Source: Candidatus Paraprevotella stercoravium (GTDB taxonomy: Bacteria > Bacteroidota > Bacteroidia > Bacteroidales > Bacteroidaceae). Taken from it: 54,604 nt of DNA. The notes under the pieces were generated by a model. The model was given only the letters and a program-made list of their open reading frames with translations, had not been told where the DNA came from and did not search any database. The DNA lies in contig CALUIU010000022.1 of NCBI GenBank assembly GCA_944320795.1, positions 1 to 54,604 on the forward strand. Direction: 5' to 3'. Below, one piece after another: positions 18,226 through 27,420 of the stretch. The translations under genes and the position numbers were made by a program. The stretch's first letter is position 1; each line of letters begins with the position of its first letter.

Positions 18226-20469
18226 TTATTGAACAAACTTCTTAAAGGCACGGAGATCATGACGCAGACAGCTGATCAACTCCTGACTTTCTTGCAGAAT
18301 GTTCAAATAAACCAAAGCAACTTTCAGATACTGACTGTTTTCGGTCTGCAAGCGATCGAACTGCTTTTTACGGATTACAGACAACTTATCCTTATAATTC
18401 TCCGTCTCAAGCAGGAAGGCCTCAACAATCTCCAGATTCTGCTCCTCGATAATGGCACCGCCACGGGCAATAAACTCAAGCACCTGCTGCTTCACCTGCT
18501 GCAGCTCGGCTACACATTCCTCGTTCAGCGGATTGAAGTTATTGTCAACATGCTCCTGACACGGATCATTCATACGTTTCAAACAGTAGATCATCTGCTG
18601 ATCGCTGTTGGTACTCAAATGGAACCAGGTGTTCTTCTCCAAAGACAACTGTGTATCGATTCTTCTCATACCGACCAGTTCTCTCTGACGGAGTTTCTTG
18701 ATCATACGTTTTTCCTGATCCAACTTACGGGAAACCTTTCGCAGTGTTTTCAGATTTTCACCGGTGAATCCATCAATAACCCGTTCATAAGAAGATGCCA
18801 CAAAATCAAGAACTTCTTTCTGAGTGATAGACACATGCTTCTTGAGGTATCCCCAGCACTCAGCCTTGTCGCGGGTTGCCATCATTTCCTGGAATACCAC
18901 ATCACGAGTACCACGCTCTTCCTTCTTGCCAACTCCAATATTGTTTTTCAACAGAATGTAGATTGAAAGAATCACGAAAGCAAACATCACGATCATACCA
19001 CCGTAGTACATCAGAATGGTTACGAGAGCACAGGATATGAAAGCAATAGCTGCAGTAAGGAACCATCCACCAATAACATTCAGCACACCGGTAATACGGA
19101 ATACAGCACTTTCACGGCTCCACGCTCTATCGGCCAAAGAAGAACCCATCGCAACAATAAAGGTTACGTAAGTTGTTGACAAAGGCAATTTCAAGGAAGT
19201 ACCCATGATGATCAGCAAACCGGCAACCACCAGATTGACAGAAGCACGAACCAAGTCAAAAGCGGCTCCATTTTCCAGAATCACTTCATTCTTGTTAAAA
19301 CGCTTGTCACACCAAGAAGTCAATGCTTTTGGAGTATAACTGGACAGAAACTCACCGATCGTATTCGAACCACGCACAATGCTTCGGGCCACTCGTGAAG
19401 AACCGAACATCTCTTCACCTTCATCCTGACGGGACAAATCCACAGAAGTCTTGATCACATTATGTGCTTTCTTGGAGAATACCAGAGCCAATACCATAAC
19501 AATACCGGCTATCAAAAGGAAAACAAAGGGAGTCTTGGCACTTTCGTTCAAGGAAGACATCATGAAAGTATCCGCATTTCCGGCACCGTTTGCCACGAAA
19601 TCCTGAAAAGCAGAATAAGCAGCCAAAGGCACACCGATAAAGTTTACCAAGTCGTTTCCAGAAAATGCCATCGCCAAGGCAAATGTACCCATAAGAATGA
19701 TAATCTTGAAAACATTCACTTTCAGGAAATGCAAAATCTGCATCAGCACGGTACATCCGACAAAACAGCCCGCCAGTGCCATCAGCAGGTTTTCATTAAT
19801 GTATGTCAACCAAGGAGCATCAGCCAAAGTTGAACCTTTCAAACCTTTAACCAAAGTAAAATAAAGAATAGCGGTTACGGCAATACCACCGAAAATACCG
19901 GCTGTATAATTCAAATTCTTACGATAGTTGAAAGTAAAAATCAATCGGGAAATCCACTGCACAATAACACCGACCACAAAGGCAATGGCAACAGACAAGA
20001 AAATACCTAAAATAACAGACAAGGCCTTTTCGGTATTCATCAACTCAGCAAAGCCCAAGGTTCCGGTTTCGTCAAACGCAATTTTCAGCAAAGCCAGAAT
20101 AAATGTACCTCCAAGTAACTCAAAAACCATGGATACGGTCGTCGAAGTCGGCATTCCCAATGAGTTAAAGATGTCAAGCAATACCACGTCGGTTACCATG
20201 ACCGCCAGGAAGATGCACATCAAGTCATTGAAAGAGAACATCTGCGGCTGGAAAATACCATGACGGGCAATATCCATCATACCATTGCTTACCACCGCTC
20301 CGATCAGTACACCGGCTGCTGCCACAATCATAACCGTACGAAAGCGTGCCACCTTAGAACCAATGGCTGAATTCAAAAAGTTTACGGCATCGTTACTGAC
20401 CCCGACAACCAAATCGAATATGGCCAGCACAAAAAGGAAAAGAATTAATCCCAAGTAAATTGTTTCCAT
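18226..20469 (-). CDS. PiT family inorganic phosphate transporter with PhoU-like tail
   Basis: A 747-residue inner-membrane phosphate permease. Two inverted PHO-4 signature repeats are visible: DLVVGVSNDAVNFLNSAIG at the start and AFSGNDLVNFIGVPLAAY near residue 270. About ten membrane helices lie in residues 1-515. The last 230 residues are soluble, charged and helical (from KEERGTRDVVFQEM), resembling a PhoU-like domain fused to the permease, an arrangement known in Bacteroidetes. The upstream region carries paired 11-base-period TGTTA repeats (20547-20568 and 20619-20636), compatible with phosphate-starvation control. Confidence 0.93.
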   Translation of the reverse strand: METIYLGLILFLFVLAIFDLVVGVSNDAVNFLNSAIGSKVARFRTVMIVAAAGVLIGAVVSNGMMDIARHGIFQPQMFSFNDLMCIFLAVMVTDVVLLDIFNSLGMPTSTTVSMVFELLGGTFILALLKIAFDETGTLGFAELMNTEKALSVILGIFLSVAIAFVVGVIVQWISRLIFTFNYRKNLNYTAGIFGGIAVTAILYFTLVKGLKGSTLADAPWLTYINENLLMALAGCFVGCTVLMQILHFLKVNVFKIIILMGTFALAMAFSGNDLVNFIGVPLAAYSAFQDFVANGAGNADTFMMSSLNESAKTPFVFLLIAGIVMVLALVFSKKAHNVIKTSVDLSRQDEGEEMFGSSRVARSIVRGSNTIGEFLSSYTPKALTSWCDKRFNKNEVILENGAAFDLVRASVNLVVAGLLIIMGTSLKLPLSTTYVTFIVAMGSSLADRAWSRESAVFRITGVLNVIGGWFLTAAIAFISCALVTILMYYGGMIVMFAFVILSIYILLKNNIGVGKKEERGTRDVVFQEMMATRDKAECWGYLKKHVSITQKEVLDFVASSYERVIDGFTGENLKTLRKVSRKLDQEKRMIKKLRQRELVGMRRIDTQLSLEKNTWFHLSTNSDQQMIYCLKRMNDPCQEHVDNNFNPLNEECVAELQQVKQQVLEFIARGGAIIEEQNLEIVEAFLLETENYKDKLSVIRKKQFDRLQTENSQYLKVALVYLNILQESQELISCLRHDLRAFKKFVQ

Positions 20470-20546
20470 AAATTATAATTGATTATTAATTTTTGCTTTC
20501 AACGGTTGCGAAAATAAAAACAGATTTTCATTTATACATTTCAATC

Positions 20547-20568
20547 CTGTTACAAAGATGTTAATCGC
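20547..20568 (+). promoter_or_regulatory. Pho-box-like direct repeat, proximal
   Basis: CTGTTACAAAG is followed directly by ATGTTAATCGC, two 11-base units sharing TGTTA. It lies about 80-100 bases before the transporter start, in the opposite orientation to the gene. Spacing is like that of PhoB/PhoP sites in other phyla; assignment is inference. Confidence 0.35.
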
Positions 20569-20618
20569 CATTTTTTCTATCTATTTTCCCTGTTCCTGCA
20601 CCTGGAAAGAATTAAATT

Positions 20619-20636
20619 GTAACACATTCGTAACAT
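20619..20636 (-). promoter_or_regulatory. Pho-box-like direct repeat, distal
   Basis: On the minus strand ATGTTACGAAT is followed by GTGTTAC, again with TGTTA repeated at 11 bases. It lies 150-167 bases before the transporter start and in the gene's orientation. A palindrome TGTTATAACA lies further upstream at 20653-20662. Confidence 0.35.
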
Positions 20637-20670
20637 ACTCCCTCTCAAATTATGTTATAACAGCGCAAAA

Positions 20671-20716
20671 AAAACGGCAATCCCTGACCCCGAAAGATCT
20701 ACAGGATTGCCGTTTT
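20671..20716 (-). terminator. Terminator of pepD
   Basis: A perfect 13-base stem (20671-20683 with 20704-20716), 20-base loop, with A residues at 20667-20674 that give a T tract on the minus strand. Confidence 0.85.
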
Positions 20717-20735
20717 CAATAAATACACCAAGCAA

Positions 20736-22196
20736 TTATTCTTTTACCGGAATCTCTTGCAACAAGGTGCGCAAGAAGATCCAGAACTGAGCGACAGAAG
20801 GAATATTGCAACGCTCGTCCGGTGTATGCGGAGAACGTAAGGTCGGACCAAAACTGATTAACTCCATATTCGGATAAACCTGTCCGATCAGACTACATTC
20901 CAAACCAGCATGAACGACCTGTACAACAGGATGCTCTCCAAATATTTTTTCATATACATCGCTCATCACTTTGGTAATCTGAGCATTAAAATTAGGCTGC
21001 CATGCTCCATAATGACCATCTGTAGTCACTTTCATTCCTGCCATACCGAAGCAGCTCTCCAACATGGTCGTGATGTATTCCATCATTCCTTCGTTCGAAC
21101 TTCTGGCCAGAATCAGGAATTCCGCATTACCTCCGCCAATCTTCACGATAGCCAGATTAGAAGAAGTCTCCACAATATGAGGAATTGAAGGGATAAAACG
21201 CAACACTCCGTTATGACATGCCAAAAGCGCAGAGATCAGGTTATCCTGAATTTCTTCGGGCACTTCATATTTTGGCAGAGCCACTTCCTCAACAGCCATG
21301 ACGATTGCAGTCTCTACTCCCTCGTATTCAGCCTGGAACAAGCGCTCGCAGTATGCAACAAGATCCTGTAAATCTTCCAGATTCTCTTTAGGAAGAGTCA
21401 GAATCACTTCGCATTCTCTTGGAATGGCATTACGCATGTTACCTCCATTCCAGGATGCCAACCGGGCATCATCATCAGCTATAGCCTGTTTGACAAAACG
21501 TGCCATCAACTTATTGGCATTCGCACGCTCATCCTTGATCTCCAGTCCGGAATGTCCTCCACGTAAAGCTCCAAGAGAAACTTTGACAGCAATATCCTCA
21601 ACATCGGTCTCTACTTCTTTATATTGTAAAGCGGCTGTAATATTTACTCCTCCGGCACTACCTACAACAAACTCACCCATTGTTTCATTGTCGATATTCA
21701 GTAAGATATCGCCACTGATTACATTATCAGCCAAATGGTTCACACCATACATACAGGTTTCTTCATCGGCGGTAATCAAAGCCTCCAAAGGACCATGTTC
21801 CAGAGTTTCATCCTCAAAAACAGCCATAATAGCAGCAACACCAATTCCATCGTCCGCACCCAATGTAGTTCCCTTGGCGCGCACCCAGTCTCCATCTATA
21901 TATGTCTGGATCGGATCATTCTCAAAATCATGTTCGGAAATCGCCAACTTCTGAGGAACCATATCCATATGTGCCTGCAACACAACTTTTTTACGGTTCT
22001 CCATACCTGGAGTTGCCGGTTTCTTGAAAATAATATTTTCACCACCGTCTTTAAATGCCTCTATATGATGCTCTGCAGCCCAATCCAACAGAAAAGCCTG
22101 CACTTTAGCCAAATGTCCGGAAGGACGAGGTACCTGAGTCAAAGCATGAAAATTCTTCCAAACAATTTTCGGTTCCAGATTCTTAATTTCACACAT
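20736..22196 (-). CDS. pepD: Aminoacyl-histidine dipeptidase (PepD)
   Basis: A 486-residue M20-family metallodipeptidase that cleaves Xaa-His dipeptides such as carnosine. Zinc-site motifs are visible: QAHMDMVPQK (His and Asp, about 80), DDGIGVAA (bridging Asp, about 118) and ADEETCMYG (catalytic and ligand Glu, about 150). A dimerisation (lid) domain interrupts the catalytic domain at about 205-385, and HAGLECSLIG near residue 425 is the late catalytic segment. No signal peptide, so cytoplasmic. It lies 28 bases behind the flippase-like gene and has its own terminator. Confidence 0.94.
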   Translation of the reverse strand: MCEIKNLEPKIVWKNFHALTQVPRPSGHLAKVQAFLLDWAAEHHIEAFKDGGENIIFKKPATPGMENRKKVVLQAHMDMVPQKLAISEHDFENDPIQTYIDGDWVRAKGTTLGADDGIGVAAIMAVFEDETLEHGPLEALITADEETCMYGVNHLADNVISGDILLNIDNETMGEFVVGSAGGVNITAALQYKEVETDVEDIAVKVSLGALRGGHSGLEIKDERANANKLMARFVKQAIADDDARLASWNGGNMRNAIPRECEVILTLPKENLEDLQDLVAYCERLFQAEYEGVETAIVMAVEEVALPKYEVPEEIQDNLISALLACHNGVLRFIPSIPHIVETSSNLAIVKIGGGNAEFLILARSSNEGMMEYITTMLESCFGMAGMKVTTDGHYGAWQPNFNAQITKVMSDVYEKIFGEHPVVQVVHAGLECSLIGQVYPNMELISFGPTLRSPHTPDERCNIPSVAQFWIFLRTLLQEIPVKE

Positions 22197-22224
22197 AGTT
22201 TTATTTTTTATAGGGTTTAAAAAA

Positions 22225-23238
22225 TCAGTTCTTACGGCCAGGACTCTGCTTTAAGGCACGACTGGTAAACTGTAAACGCACCAACGCATATAACCCCAGT
22301 ACCAACACCAGCAAAGTCTGCAAGGTATGAACCGCCAAAACAAACATCACTCCGTCATCAGCCTGGACTCCATAAAGCAACAATACGGTTTTTACGGCAA
22401 AATGCCAAGGACCCGCTCCGTTGGGAGTTGGAACCAGCACGGCAAAGCATCCGACGACAAAAGCAACCAGTACAGCAGACATACTCAAGAAAGAAGTCCC
22501 CTCAAAGCAAAAGATCGTAAAATAAAAATGCAAATAATAGGACAACCAAATTCCGAACGTATACAGCAAAAATACGGGAACACTTTTTATATTGCGCAGG
22601 GAGACCAGACCATCACGTAATCCCAAAAAGGCATTTCTGGTTTTCTTAAATACAGAAAGCCTCCTCATCAGCCAAACCAGCAACAGAACCAATGCCAACG
22701 CACATACTAAAGTTACCATATAACCTGTCGCTGAAAATCCCTGCAATACTCCGACCACACTGATACCCGTCTGACGGAAAAAGGTTATGAACACCGGCAA
22801 TTGGAATAAAATGGTCAACCCGGCCAACAACACGACGAAAATGGAATCGACAATACGCTCGGTCACAACCGTACCCAAGGCTTTGGAAAACGATGTGCCG
22901 TCATATCGGGACAGTACACCACAACGTAAAACCTCACCGATGCGGGGAATTACCAGACTGGAAGCATATGACAAATATACAGAATTGATACAGACTGTCG
23001 TGCGCGGATGCTCTTGTACCGGTTCCAAAGTCTGTTTCCAGCGTAAGGCACGAAAAATCTGCGCCGTTATTCCAAACGGCATGGACAGAAGCATCCACAT
23101 CCAGTCTGTCTGATAATTTAAGACCTCAAAAAATTCTTCCCAATCAAAACCACGATACATCCACCACAGAATCAAGCCAGACAGAACCAAAGGGGCCACA
23201 ATTTGGAAGATATAGTTGATCAGTTTATTCTCTTTCAA
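22225..23238 (-). CDS. Lysylphosphatidylglycerol synthase-type / flippase-like membrane protein
   Basis: A 337-residue polytopic inner-membrane protein of the UPF0104/LPG_synthase_TM family, with about eight helices. Family landmarks are IFRALRWKQTLEP (about 62-75), SLVIPRIGEVLRCGVLS (about 95-112) and PTPNGAGPWHFAV (about 270). Only the membrane flippase-like half of MprF-type proteins is present; no aminoacyltransferase domain. It probably moves a lipid or lipid-linked precursor; the substrate is unknown. Divergent from rsmA, with pepD downstream in a likely operon. Confidence 0.85.
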   Translation of the reverse strand: MKENKLINYIFQIVAPLVLSGLILWWMYRGFDWEEFFEVLNYQTDWMWMLLSMPFGITAQIFRALRWKQTLEPVQEHPRTTVCINSVYLSYASSLVIPRIGEVLRCGVLSRYDGTSFSKALGTVVTERIVDSIFVVLLAGLTILFQLPVFITFFRQTGISVVGVLQGFSATGYMVTLVCALALVLLLVWLMRRLSVFKKTRNAFLGLRDGLVSLRNIKSVPVFLLYTFGIWLSYYLHFYFTIFCFEGTSFLSMSAVLVAFVVGCFAVLVPTPNGAGPWHFAVKTVLLLYGVQADDGVMFVLAVHTLQTLLVLVLGLYALVRLQFTSRALKQSPGRKN

Positions 23239-23337
23239 TGTCGTTCTCCTTAATTAATATCCGTTATATCCCCGATTATTTATCACCCAAGATAAAAATA
23301 AAATCCTTGGATTTGCTCTTTTTGTACGGGATTATAC

Positions 23338-23345
23338 TATCTTTG
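23338..23345 (+). promoter_or_regulatory. -7 promoter box for rsmA
   Basis: TATCTTTG, 30 bases before the start codon. A TTTG at 23312-23315 lies 22 bases upstream, close to the expected -33 spacing. Confidence 0.6.
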
Positions 23346-23375
23346 CATACACAAAAGTAGTATAAAAAAGCAACA

Positions 23376-24200
23376 ATGAAGTCTGTAAAACCTAAAAAAT
23401 TTTTGGGCCAACACTTTTTAAAGGATTTGAAAATAGCCCAGGACATTGCCGATACAGTAGATGCATGCCCTCAGATTCCGGTACTTGAAGTAGGACCGGG
23501 TATGGGTGTCATGACCCAGTTTCTCATCCAAAAGGACAGAGCGGTCAAAGTGGTGGAAATCGACTACGAATCTGTTGCTTACCTAAAAGAAGCCTTTCCT
23601 GCGCTGCAAGGAAACATACTGGAACAGGATTTCCTGAAAATGGATCTTCAGAAAGTCTTCGGAGGAGCTCCGTTTGTACTTACCGGAAACTATCCCTACA
23701 ATATTTCAAGCCAGATTTTTTTCAAGATGCTTGATTACAAAGAGTTGATTCCTTGTTGTACCGGTATGATTCAAAAAGAGGTAGCCGAACGGATTGCAGC
23801 CGGACCGGGCAGTAAGACCTACGGCATTCTGAGTGTACTCATTCAGGCATGGTATCATGTAGACTATCTGTTTACCGTACACGAACACGTGTTCAATCCA
23901 CCTCCAAAAGTCAAAAGCGCTGTAATCAGAATGACACGCAACAACACCCAGTCATTGGGATGTGACGAAACCCTGTTCAAGAAAATTGTCAAAACCTGCT
24001 TTAATCAGCGCCGGAAAACGCTACGCAATTCCATAAAACCTATTTTTGCCGAAGCAGACCAGCGCAGACAGCAAAAAGGAGACGCTGTAAAAGATCACAG
24101 CAGTTTTCTGCAAAATGAAATTTTCAACAAGCGTCCGGAACAGCTTTCCGTAGCGGATTTTATCAGGCTCACCAATGATGTATCTCAAGAATTGTCCTGA
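23376..24200 (+). CDS. rsmA: 16S rRNA dimethyladenosine transferase (RsmA/KsgA)
   Basis: A 274-residue methyltransferase that dimethylates two adjacent adenosines near the 3' end of 16S rRNA in late small-subunit assembly. It opens with the family signature KKFLGQHFLKD. It continues with the SAM-binding motif EVGPGMGVMTQFL (about 40-52), the acidic VVEIDYES, and the catalytic GNYPYNISSQI (about 108-118). The C-terminal helical rRNA-binding domain follows (FNQRRKTLRNSIK). Normal length. Confidence 0.96.
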   Translation: MKSVKPKKFLGQHFLKDLKIAQDIADTVDACPQIPVLEVGPGMGVMTQFLIQKDRAVKVVEIDYESVAYLKEAFPALQGNILEQDFLKMDLQKVFGGAPFVLTGNYPYNISSQIFFKMLDYKELIPCCTGMIQKEVAERIAAGPGSKTYGILSVLIQAWYHVDYLFTVHEHVFNPPPKVKSAVIRMTRNNTQSLGCDETLFKKIVKTCFNQRRKTLRNSIKPIFAEADQRRQQKGDAVKDHSSFLQNEIFNKRPEQLSVADFIRLTNDVSQELS

Positions 24201-24240
24201 TAAATCAAGGCATTTCTTTAGAAAATAAGGATTCTTTTTG

Positions 24241-24248
24241 TATTTTTG
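24241..24248 (+). promoter_or_regulatory. -7 promoter box for corA
   Basis: TATTTTTG, 120 bases before the chosen corA start, giving a leader of about 110 bases. Confidence 0.5.
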
Positions 24249-24261
24249 CAAACGGAAAAAT

Positions 24262-24303
24262 ATGGATCATCATATATGGACGATTATTACGCGACTTTTT
24301 TAA
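24262..24303 (+). CDS. Possible 13-codon leader ORF upstream of corA
   Basis: An ATG 13 bases after the promoter box opens a 13-codon frame, MDHHIWTIITRLF, ending at TAA 24301-24303. A perfect 9-base hairpin follows 11 bases later. Leader peptides control Mg2+ transporter genes in enterics (mgtL, corL), but nothing ties this one to that family beyond position. It may be chance. Confidence 0.25.
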   Translation: MDHHIWTIITRLF

Positions 24304-24314
24304 ACTTTTAGACC

Positions 24315-24342
24315 TATCGGAGTGTACTTTTGGACTCCGATA
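24315..24342 (+). other. Leader hairpin upstream of corA
   Basis: TATCGGAGT (24315-24323) and ACTCCGATA (24334-24342) form a perfect 9-base stem with a 10-base loop, 26 bases before the corA start. No T tract follows, so it is not a simple terminator. It also covers an alternative TTG start at 24330. Confidence 0.5.
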
Positions 24343-24368
24343 AGAATTTTATTATTGGAGGACGACGC

Positions 24369-25295
24369 ATGCGAACATACTGGAATACGGCCAACGGCCT
24401 GAAAACTATGGAAAAATGGGAGCCTAACTGCTGGGTTCAAGTGACCTGCCCGACGCAGGATGATTTGGATTTTCTGGAAAAGGACCTGAAAATCCCCGAT
24501 TATTTCCTAATGGACATCGCCGATACGGACGAGCGTGCCCGCTATGAGTTTGACGAAGGCTGGATTTTGATTATTTTACGTATTCCTTACGTCAAGGAAG
24601 TACGTTCCCGTACCCCTTATACCACAATCCCTCTAGGTATTATCATGAATAAGGAAGTATGTATCACCGTTTGTAATTTTGAAACAAACATGATGATCGA
24701 CTTTGTAAGTTACCAGCAAAAACGCGGCGTAGGTTTTACCGACTCTGTGGATCTGGTATTCCGTCTCTTCCTTTCTTCGGCCGTATGGTATCTGAAACGG
24801 CTGAAGCAAATCAACACACTGATTGAAAAAGCCAAACAGAATCTGGACCGCAATGTGGATAATGCCGATCTGATCAATCTCTCACGGCTTCAGGACAGTC
24901 TGACTTATTTCATCACCTCCATCCGAGGCAATGAAACTCTTTTGTCAAAACTGAAATTCAAGCTTCCCATTGACGAACTTGACGCCGATCTGATTGAAGA
25001 CGTAAATATTGAGATGAGCCAGGCCCGTGAAACCACATCCATCTATGCCAACATCCTTGACTCTACAATGGATACCTATGCCAATCTGATCAACAACAAC
25101 ATGAACAGCGTCATGAAGATGCTTACTTCTATCTCCATTATTCTCATGTTCCCCACATTGGTAGCCAGTTTATTTGGCATGAATCTGGTAAACGGCATGG
25201 AGCAGTCGCCCTGGGGATTTCCGTTAGCTATAGGCATCACGGTAATCGTTACAGCTCTGTTCATGTGGTTCTTCAGAAGAAAAACATGGATATAA
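24369..25295 (+). CDS. corA: CorA family divalent-cation transporter
   Basis: A 308-residue CorA-type channel for Mg2+ (or Co2+/Ni2+). A long soluble N-terminal domain of beta strands and helices is followed by two C-terminal membrane helices. The pore signature GMN is present (LFGMNLVNGM, about 265), and the short C-terminus ends basic (RRKTW). I start at MRTYWNTANG (24369), seven bases after GGAGG (24357-24361). A TTG 13 codons upstream is buried in the leader hairpin. Stands between rsmA and the DUF349 gene. Confidence 0.9.
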   Translation: MRTYWNTANGLKTMEKWEPNCWVQVTCPTQDDLDFLEKDLKIPDYFLMDIADTDERARYEFDEGWILIILRIPYVKEVRSRTPYTTIPLGIIMNKEVCITVCNFETNMMIDFVSYQQKRGVGFTDSVDLVFRLFLSSAVWYLKRLKQINTLIEKAKQNLDRNVDNADLINLSRLQDSLTYFITSIRGNETLLSKLKFKLPIDELDADLIEDVNIEMSQARETTSIYANILDSTMDTYANLINNNMNSVMKMLTSISIILMFPTLVASLFGMNLVNGMEQSPWGFPLAIGITVIVTALFMWFFRRKTWI

Positions 25296-25398
25296 AGAGA
25301 AAAAAACAGAAAAATCTTAGGACTTAATTTCTTTTTTGTTTTAATTTGTAAAAAATATAGAGATTGGAAAACCGAATCAGATACTAAAAGTAAGTAAA

Positions 25399-27198
25399 AT
25401 GATGGACTCTCAAGCAACAACTTCTATGGAAGAATTAGAAAACGTATGTATTTCGACCAATGACGAAGCAGCCGCAGAAACTGTAAAAAGCAACACTCTG
25501 CAATCAAAAGGCGAAATATTGGATTATATAAAGAAACTGGCGCAAAGCACAGAAATTCCCGGAAAACAGGAATTGGACAGCCTGAAACAAAATTTCTACC
25601 GCATACATAAAGCCGAACTCAACGAAAAGAAAGCCGCTTTTGTAGAGGCCGGAGGAAACCCGGATGAATTTGTTCCGGAAGTAGACGCAGACGAGCAGAC
25701 CTTCAAGGAATGGATGCGCATCATTAAAGAAAAGCGAGCTGAAATCATGGCTGAGCAGGAGCGCATCAAATCAGAAAACCTGCAAAAGAAATTCGACATT
25801 CTGGACAAGATCAAAGCCATGATCTCTTCTCCGGAAGAAGCGAACCAACACTATAACGAGTTCAAAGACCTGCAAGCCGAGTGGAAAACCATCACCAACG
25901 TACCTGCAGACAAGGTAAACGAACTTTGGAAAAACTATCAGTTATATACAGAACAGTTCTACGACCTGCTCAAATTGAATCATGAATTCCGGGAATATGA
26001 CTTCAAGAAGAACCTTGAAATCAAGACCCGCCTGTGTGAAACGGCAGAAAAACTGGCAGAGGAAGAGGATGTAATCTCTGCCTTCCAACAGTTACAGGCC
26101 TTGCATCAGGAATATAAGGAAACCGGCCCGGTTGCCAAGGAACTGCGCGAAGAAATCTGGAATCGCTTCAAGAATGCTTCTACAGTCATCAACAAGAAGC
26201 ATCAGCAACATTTTGAGGATATCAAACAGAAAGAAGAGGAAAACCTCAACAAAAAAGCAGAACTTTGCAGCAAAATCGAAGCAATCAATCTGGATGAGCT
26301 GAAGACTTTCGCCGACTGGGAACAAGCTACTCAGGACATCATCAAGATACAGGCCGAATGGAAAGAAATCGGATTTGCGCCACAAAAAATGAACGTCAAG
26401 ATCTTTGAACGTTTCAGAGCAGCCTGTGACAAATTCTTTGAACAAAAAGCCGCTTTCTTCAAATATCTGAAAGAAAACCAGAATAAGAATCTGGAACTCA
26501 AAAAAGCACTTTGCGAGAAAGCAGAAGCTCTGAAAGAAAGTACAGACTGGAAAGCAACCGGTGATATCCTGACCAAGCTGCAGAAAGAATGGAAGACTAT
26601 CGGTCCGGTACCTAAAAAGTATTCTGAGACATTGTGGAAACGCTTTATCGGCGCTTGTGACTATTTCTTTGAACAAAAAGGTAAAGCCACTTCATCAGTA
26701 CAGACTCAGGAACACGAGAATCTGGAGAAAAAGAAAGGCATCATTGAGCAACTGAAAAACATTGCCGTTGAAGAAATCGACGAATTTGCCGACACTGTAC
26801 GCAATCTGGCTAAAGAATGGAACGAAACCGGCCACGTACCGTTTAAAGAAAAAGATAAGATATATGCCGAATATCGTGAGCTGGCAGACAAACTGTTTGA
26901 CGCGATCAACAAAAGCAATGCCAAGCGCAGAATCAACAATTTCAGAAGCAATCTGAAATCTTCTGCTGAAAAGGGTGGTAATAGTCTGAACCGCGAACGT
27001 GAGAGACTGGTACGCGCTTACGAGAACATGAAGAATGAGATCAAGACCTATGAAAACAATTTGGGTTTCTTGTCCTTCAGCTCTAAAAAAGGAAACAGCC
27101 TGGTTAACGAGCTCAATAAGAAAGTTGAAAAACTAAAAGAAGAATTGAGCATTCTGAAAGAAAAAATAAAGGCTATTGACGAAGAAAAGAACAAATAA
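25399..27198 (+). CDS. DUF349 repeat protein
   Basis: A 599-residue, highly charged, helical cytoplasmic protein with five DUF349 repeats between about residues 145 and 510. Each has the pattern LQxEWKxIGxVP...LWxRF (LQAEWKTITNVP; LHQEYKETGPVA; IQAEWKEIGFAP; LQKEWKTIGPVP; LAKEWNETGHVP). A basic linker and a C-terminal coiled coil (about 530-599, LNKKVEKLKEELSILKEKIK) follow. The family occurs widely in Bacteroidetes and has no assigned reaction. Two ATG codons in a row (25399, 25402) are both possible starts. Monocistronic, with a clear terminator. Confidence 0.9.
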   Translation: MMDSQATTSMEELENVCISTNDEAAAETVKSNTLQSKGEILDYIKKLAQSTEIPGKQELDSLKQNFYRIHKAELNEKKAAFVEAGGNPDEFVPEVDADEQTFKEWMRIIKEKRAEIMAEQERIKSENLQKKFDILDKIKAMISSPEEANQHYNEFKDLQAEWKTITNVPADKVNELWKNYQLYTEQFYDLLKLNHEFREYDFKKNLEIKTRLCETAEKLAEEEDVISAFQQLQALHQEYKETGPVAKELREEIWNRFKNASTVINKKHQQHFEDIKQKEEENLNKKAELCSKIEAINLDELKTFADWEQATQDIIKIQAEWKEIGFAPQKMNVKIFERFRAACDKFFEQKAAFFKYLKENQNKNLELKKALCEKAEALKESTDWKATGDILTKLQKEWKTIGPVPKKYSETLWKRFIGACDYFFEQKGKATSSVQTQEHENLEKKKGIIEQLKNIAVEEIDEFADTVRNLAKEWNETGHVPFKEKDKIYAEYRELADKLFDAINKSNAKRRINNFRSNLKSSAEKGGNSLNRERERLVRAYENMKNEIKTYENNLGFLSFSSKKGNSLVNELNKKVEKLKEELSILKEKIKAIDEEKNK

Positions 27199-27217
27199 AT
27201 TATCTTATTTCCACGAT

Positions 27218-27251
27218 AAAGGAGACATCGGATACGGTGTCTCCTTTTTTT
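27218..27251 (+). terminator. Terminator of the DUF349 gene
   Basis: A 13-base stem (27218-27230 with 27235-27247, one G-U pair), loop GATA, followed by T to 27251. The next 140 bases to 27390 show no gene, only two near-copies of ATTACTGACGGG about 50 bases apart. Confidence 0.9.
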
Positions 27252-27390
27252 ATCAATCATCACCATCAAGATTTCTCCTCCTTATCCAGACAAATTACTG
27301 ACGGGAGAGTTTTTGATTATCGACAAAAGAATTTTCAATTACTGACAGGGAAATAATTTCAGATATACGAACCGAGAAGCGAATGGAGAC

Positions 27391-27415
27391 AAAAAAAGAT
27401 CGCCTGAGCGATCTT
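27391..27415 (-). terminator. Terminator of the tRNA-Gln pair
   Basis: An 8-base stem AAGATCGC/GCGATCTT (27396-27403 with 27408-27415), 4-base loop, followed on the minus strand by seven T (complement of 27391-27397). Confidence 0.9.
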
Positions 27416-27420
27416 CTCTG

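Noticed and set aside
20641-20735. Riboswitch upstream of the transporter or pepD region
   Set aside because: The only structure is a simple terminator hairpin of pepD; no conserved aptamer-like segment is recognisable.
25820-26960. Internal repeats in the DUF349 gene as a DNA repeat or recombination site
   Set aside because: They are diverged copies of a protein domain (five DUF349 units), not conserved DNA repeats.
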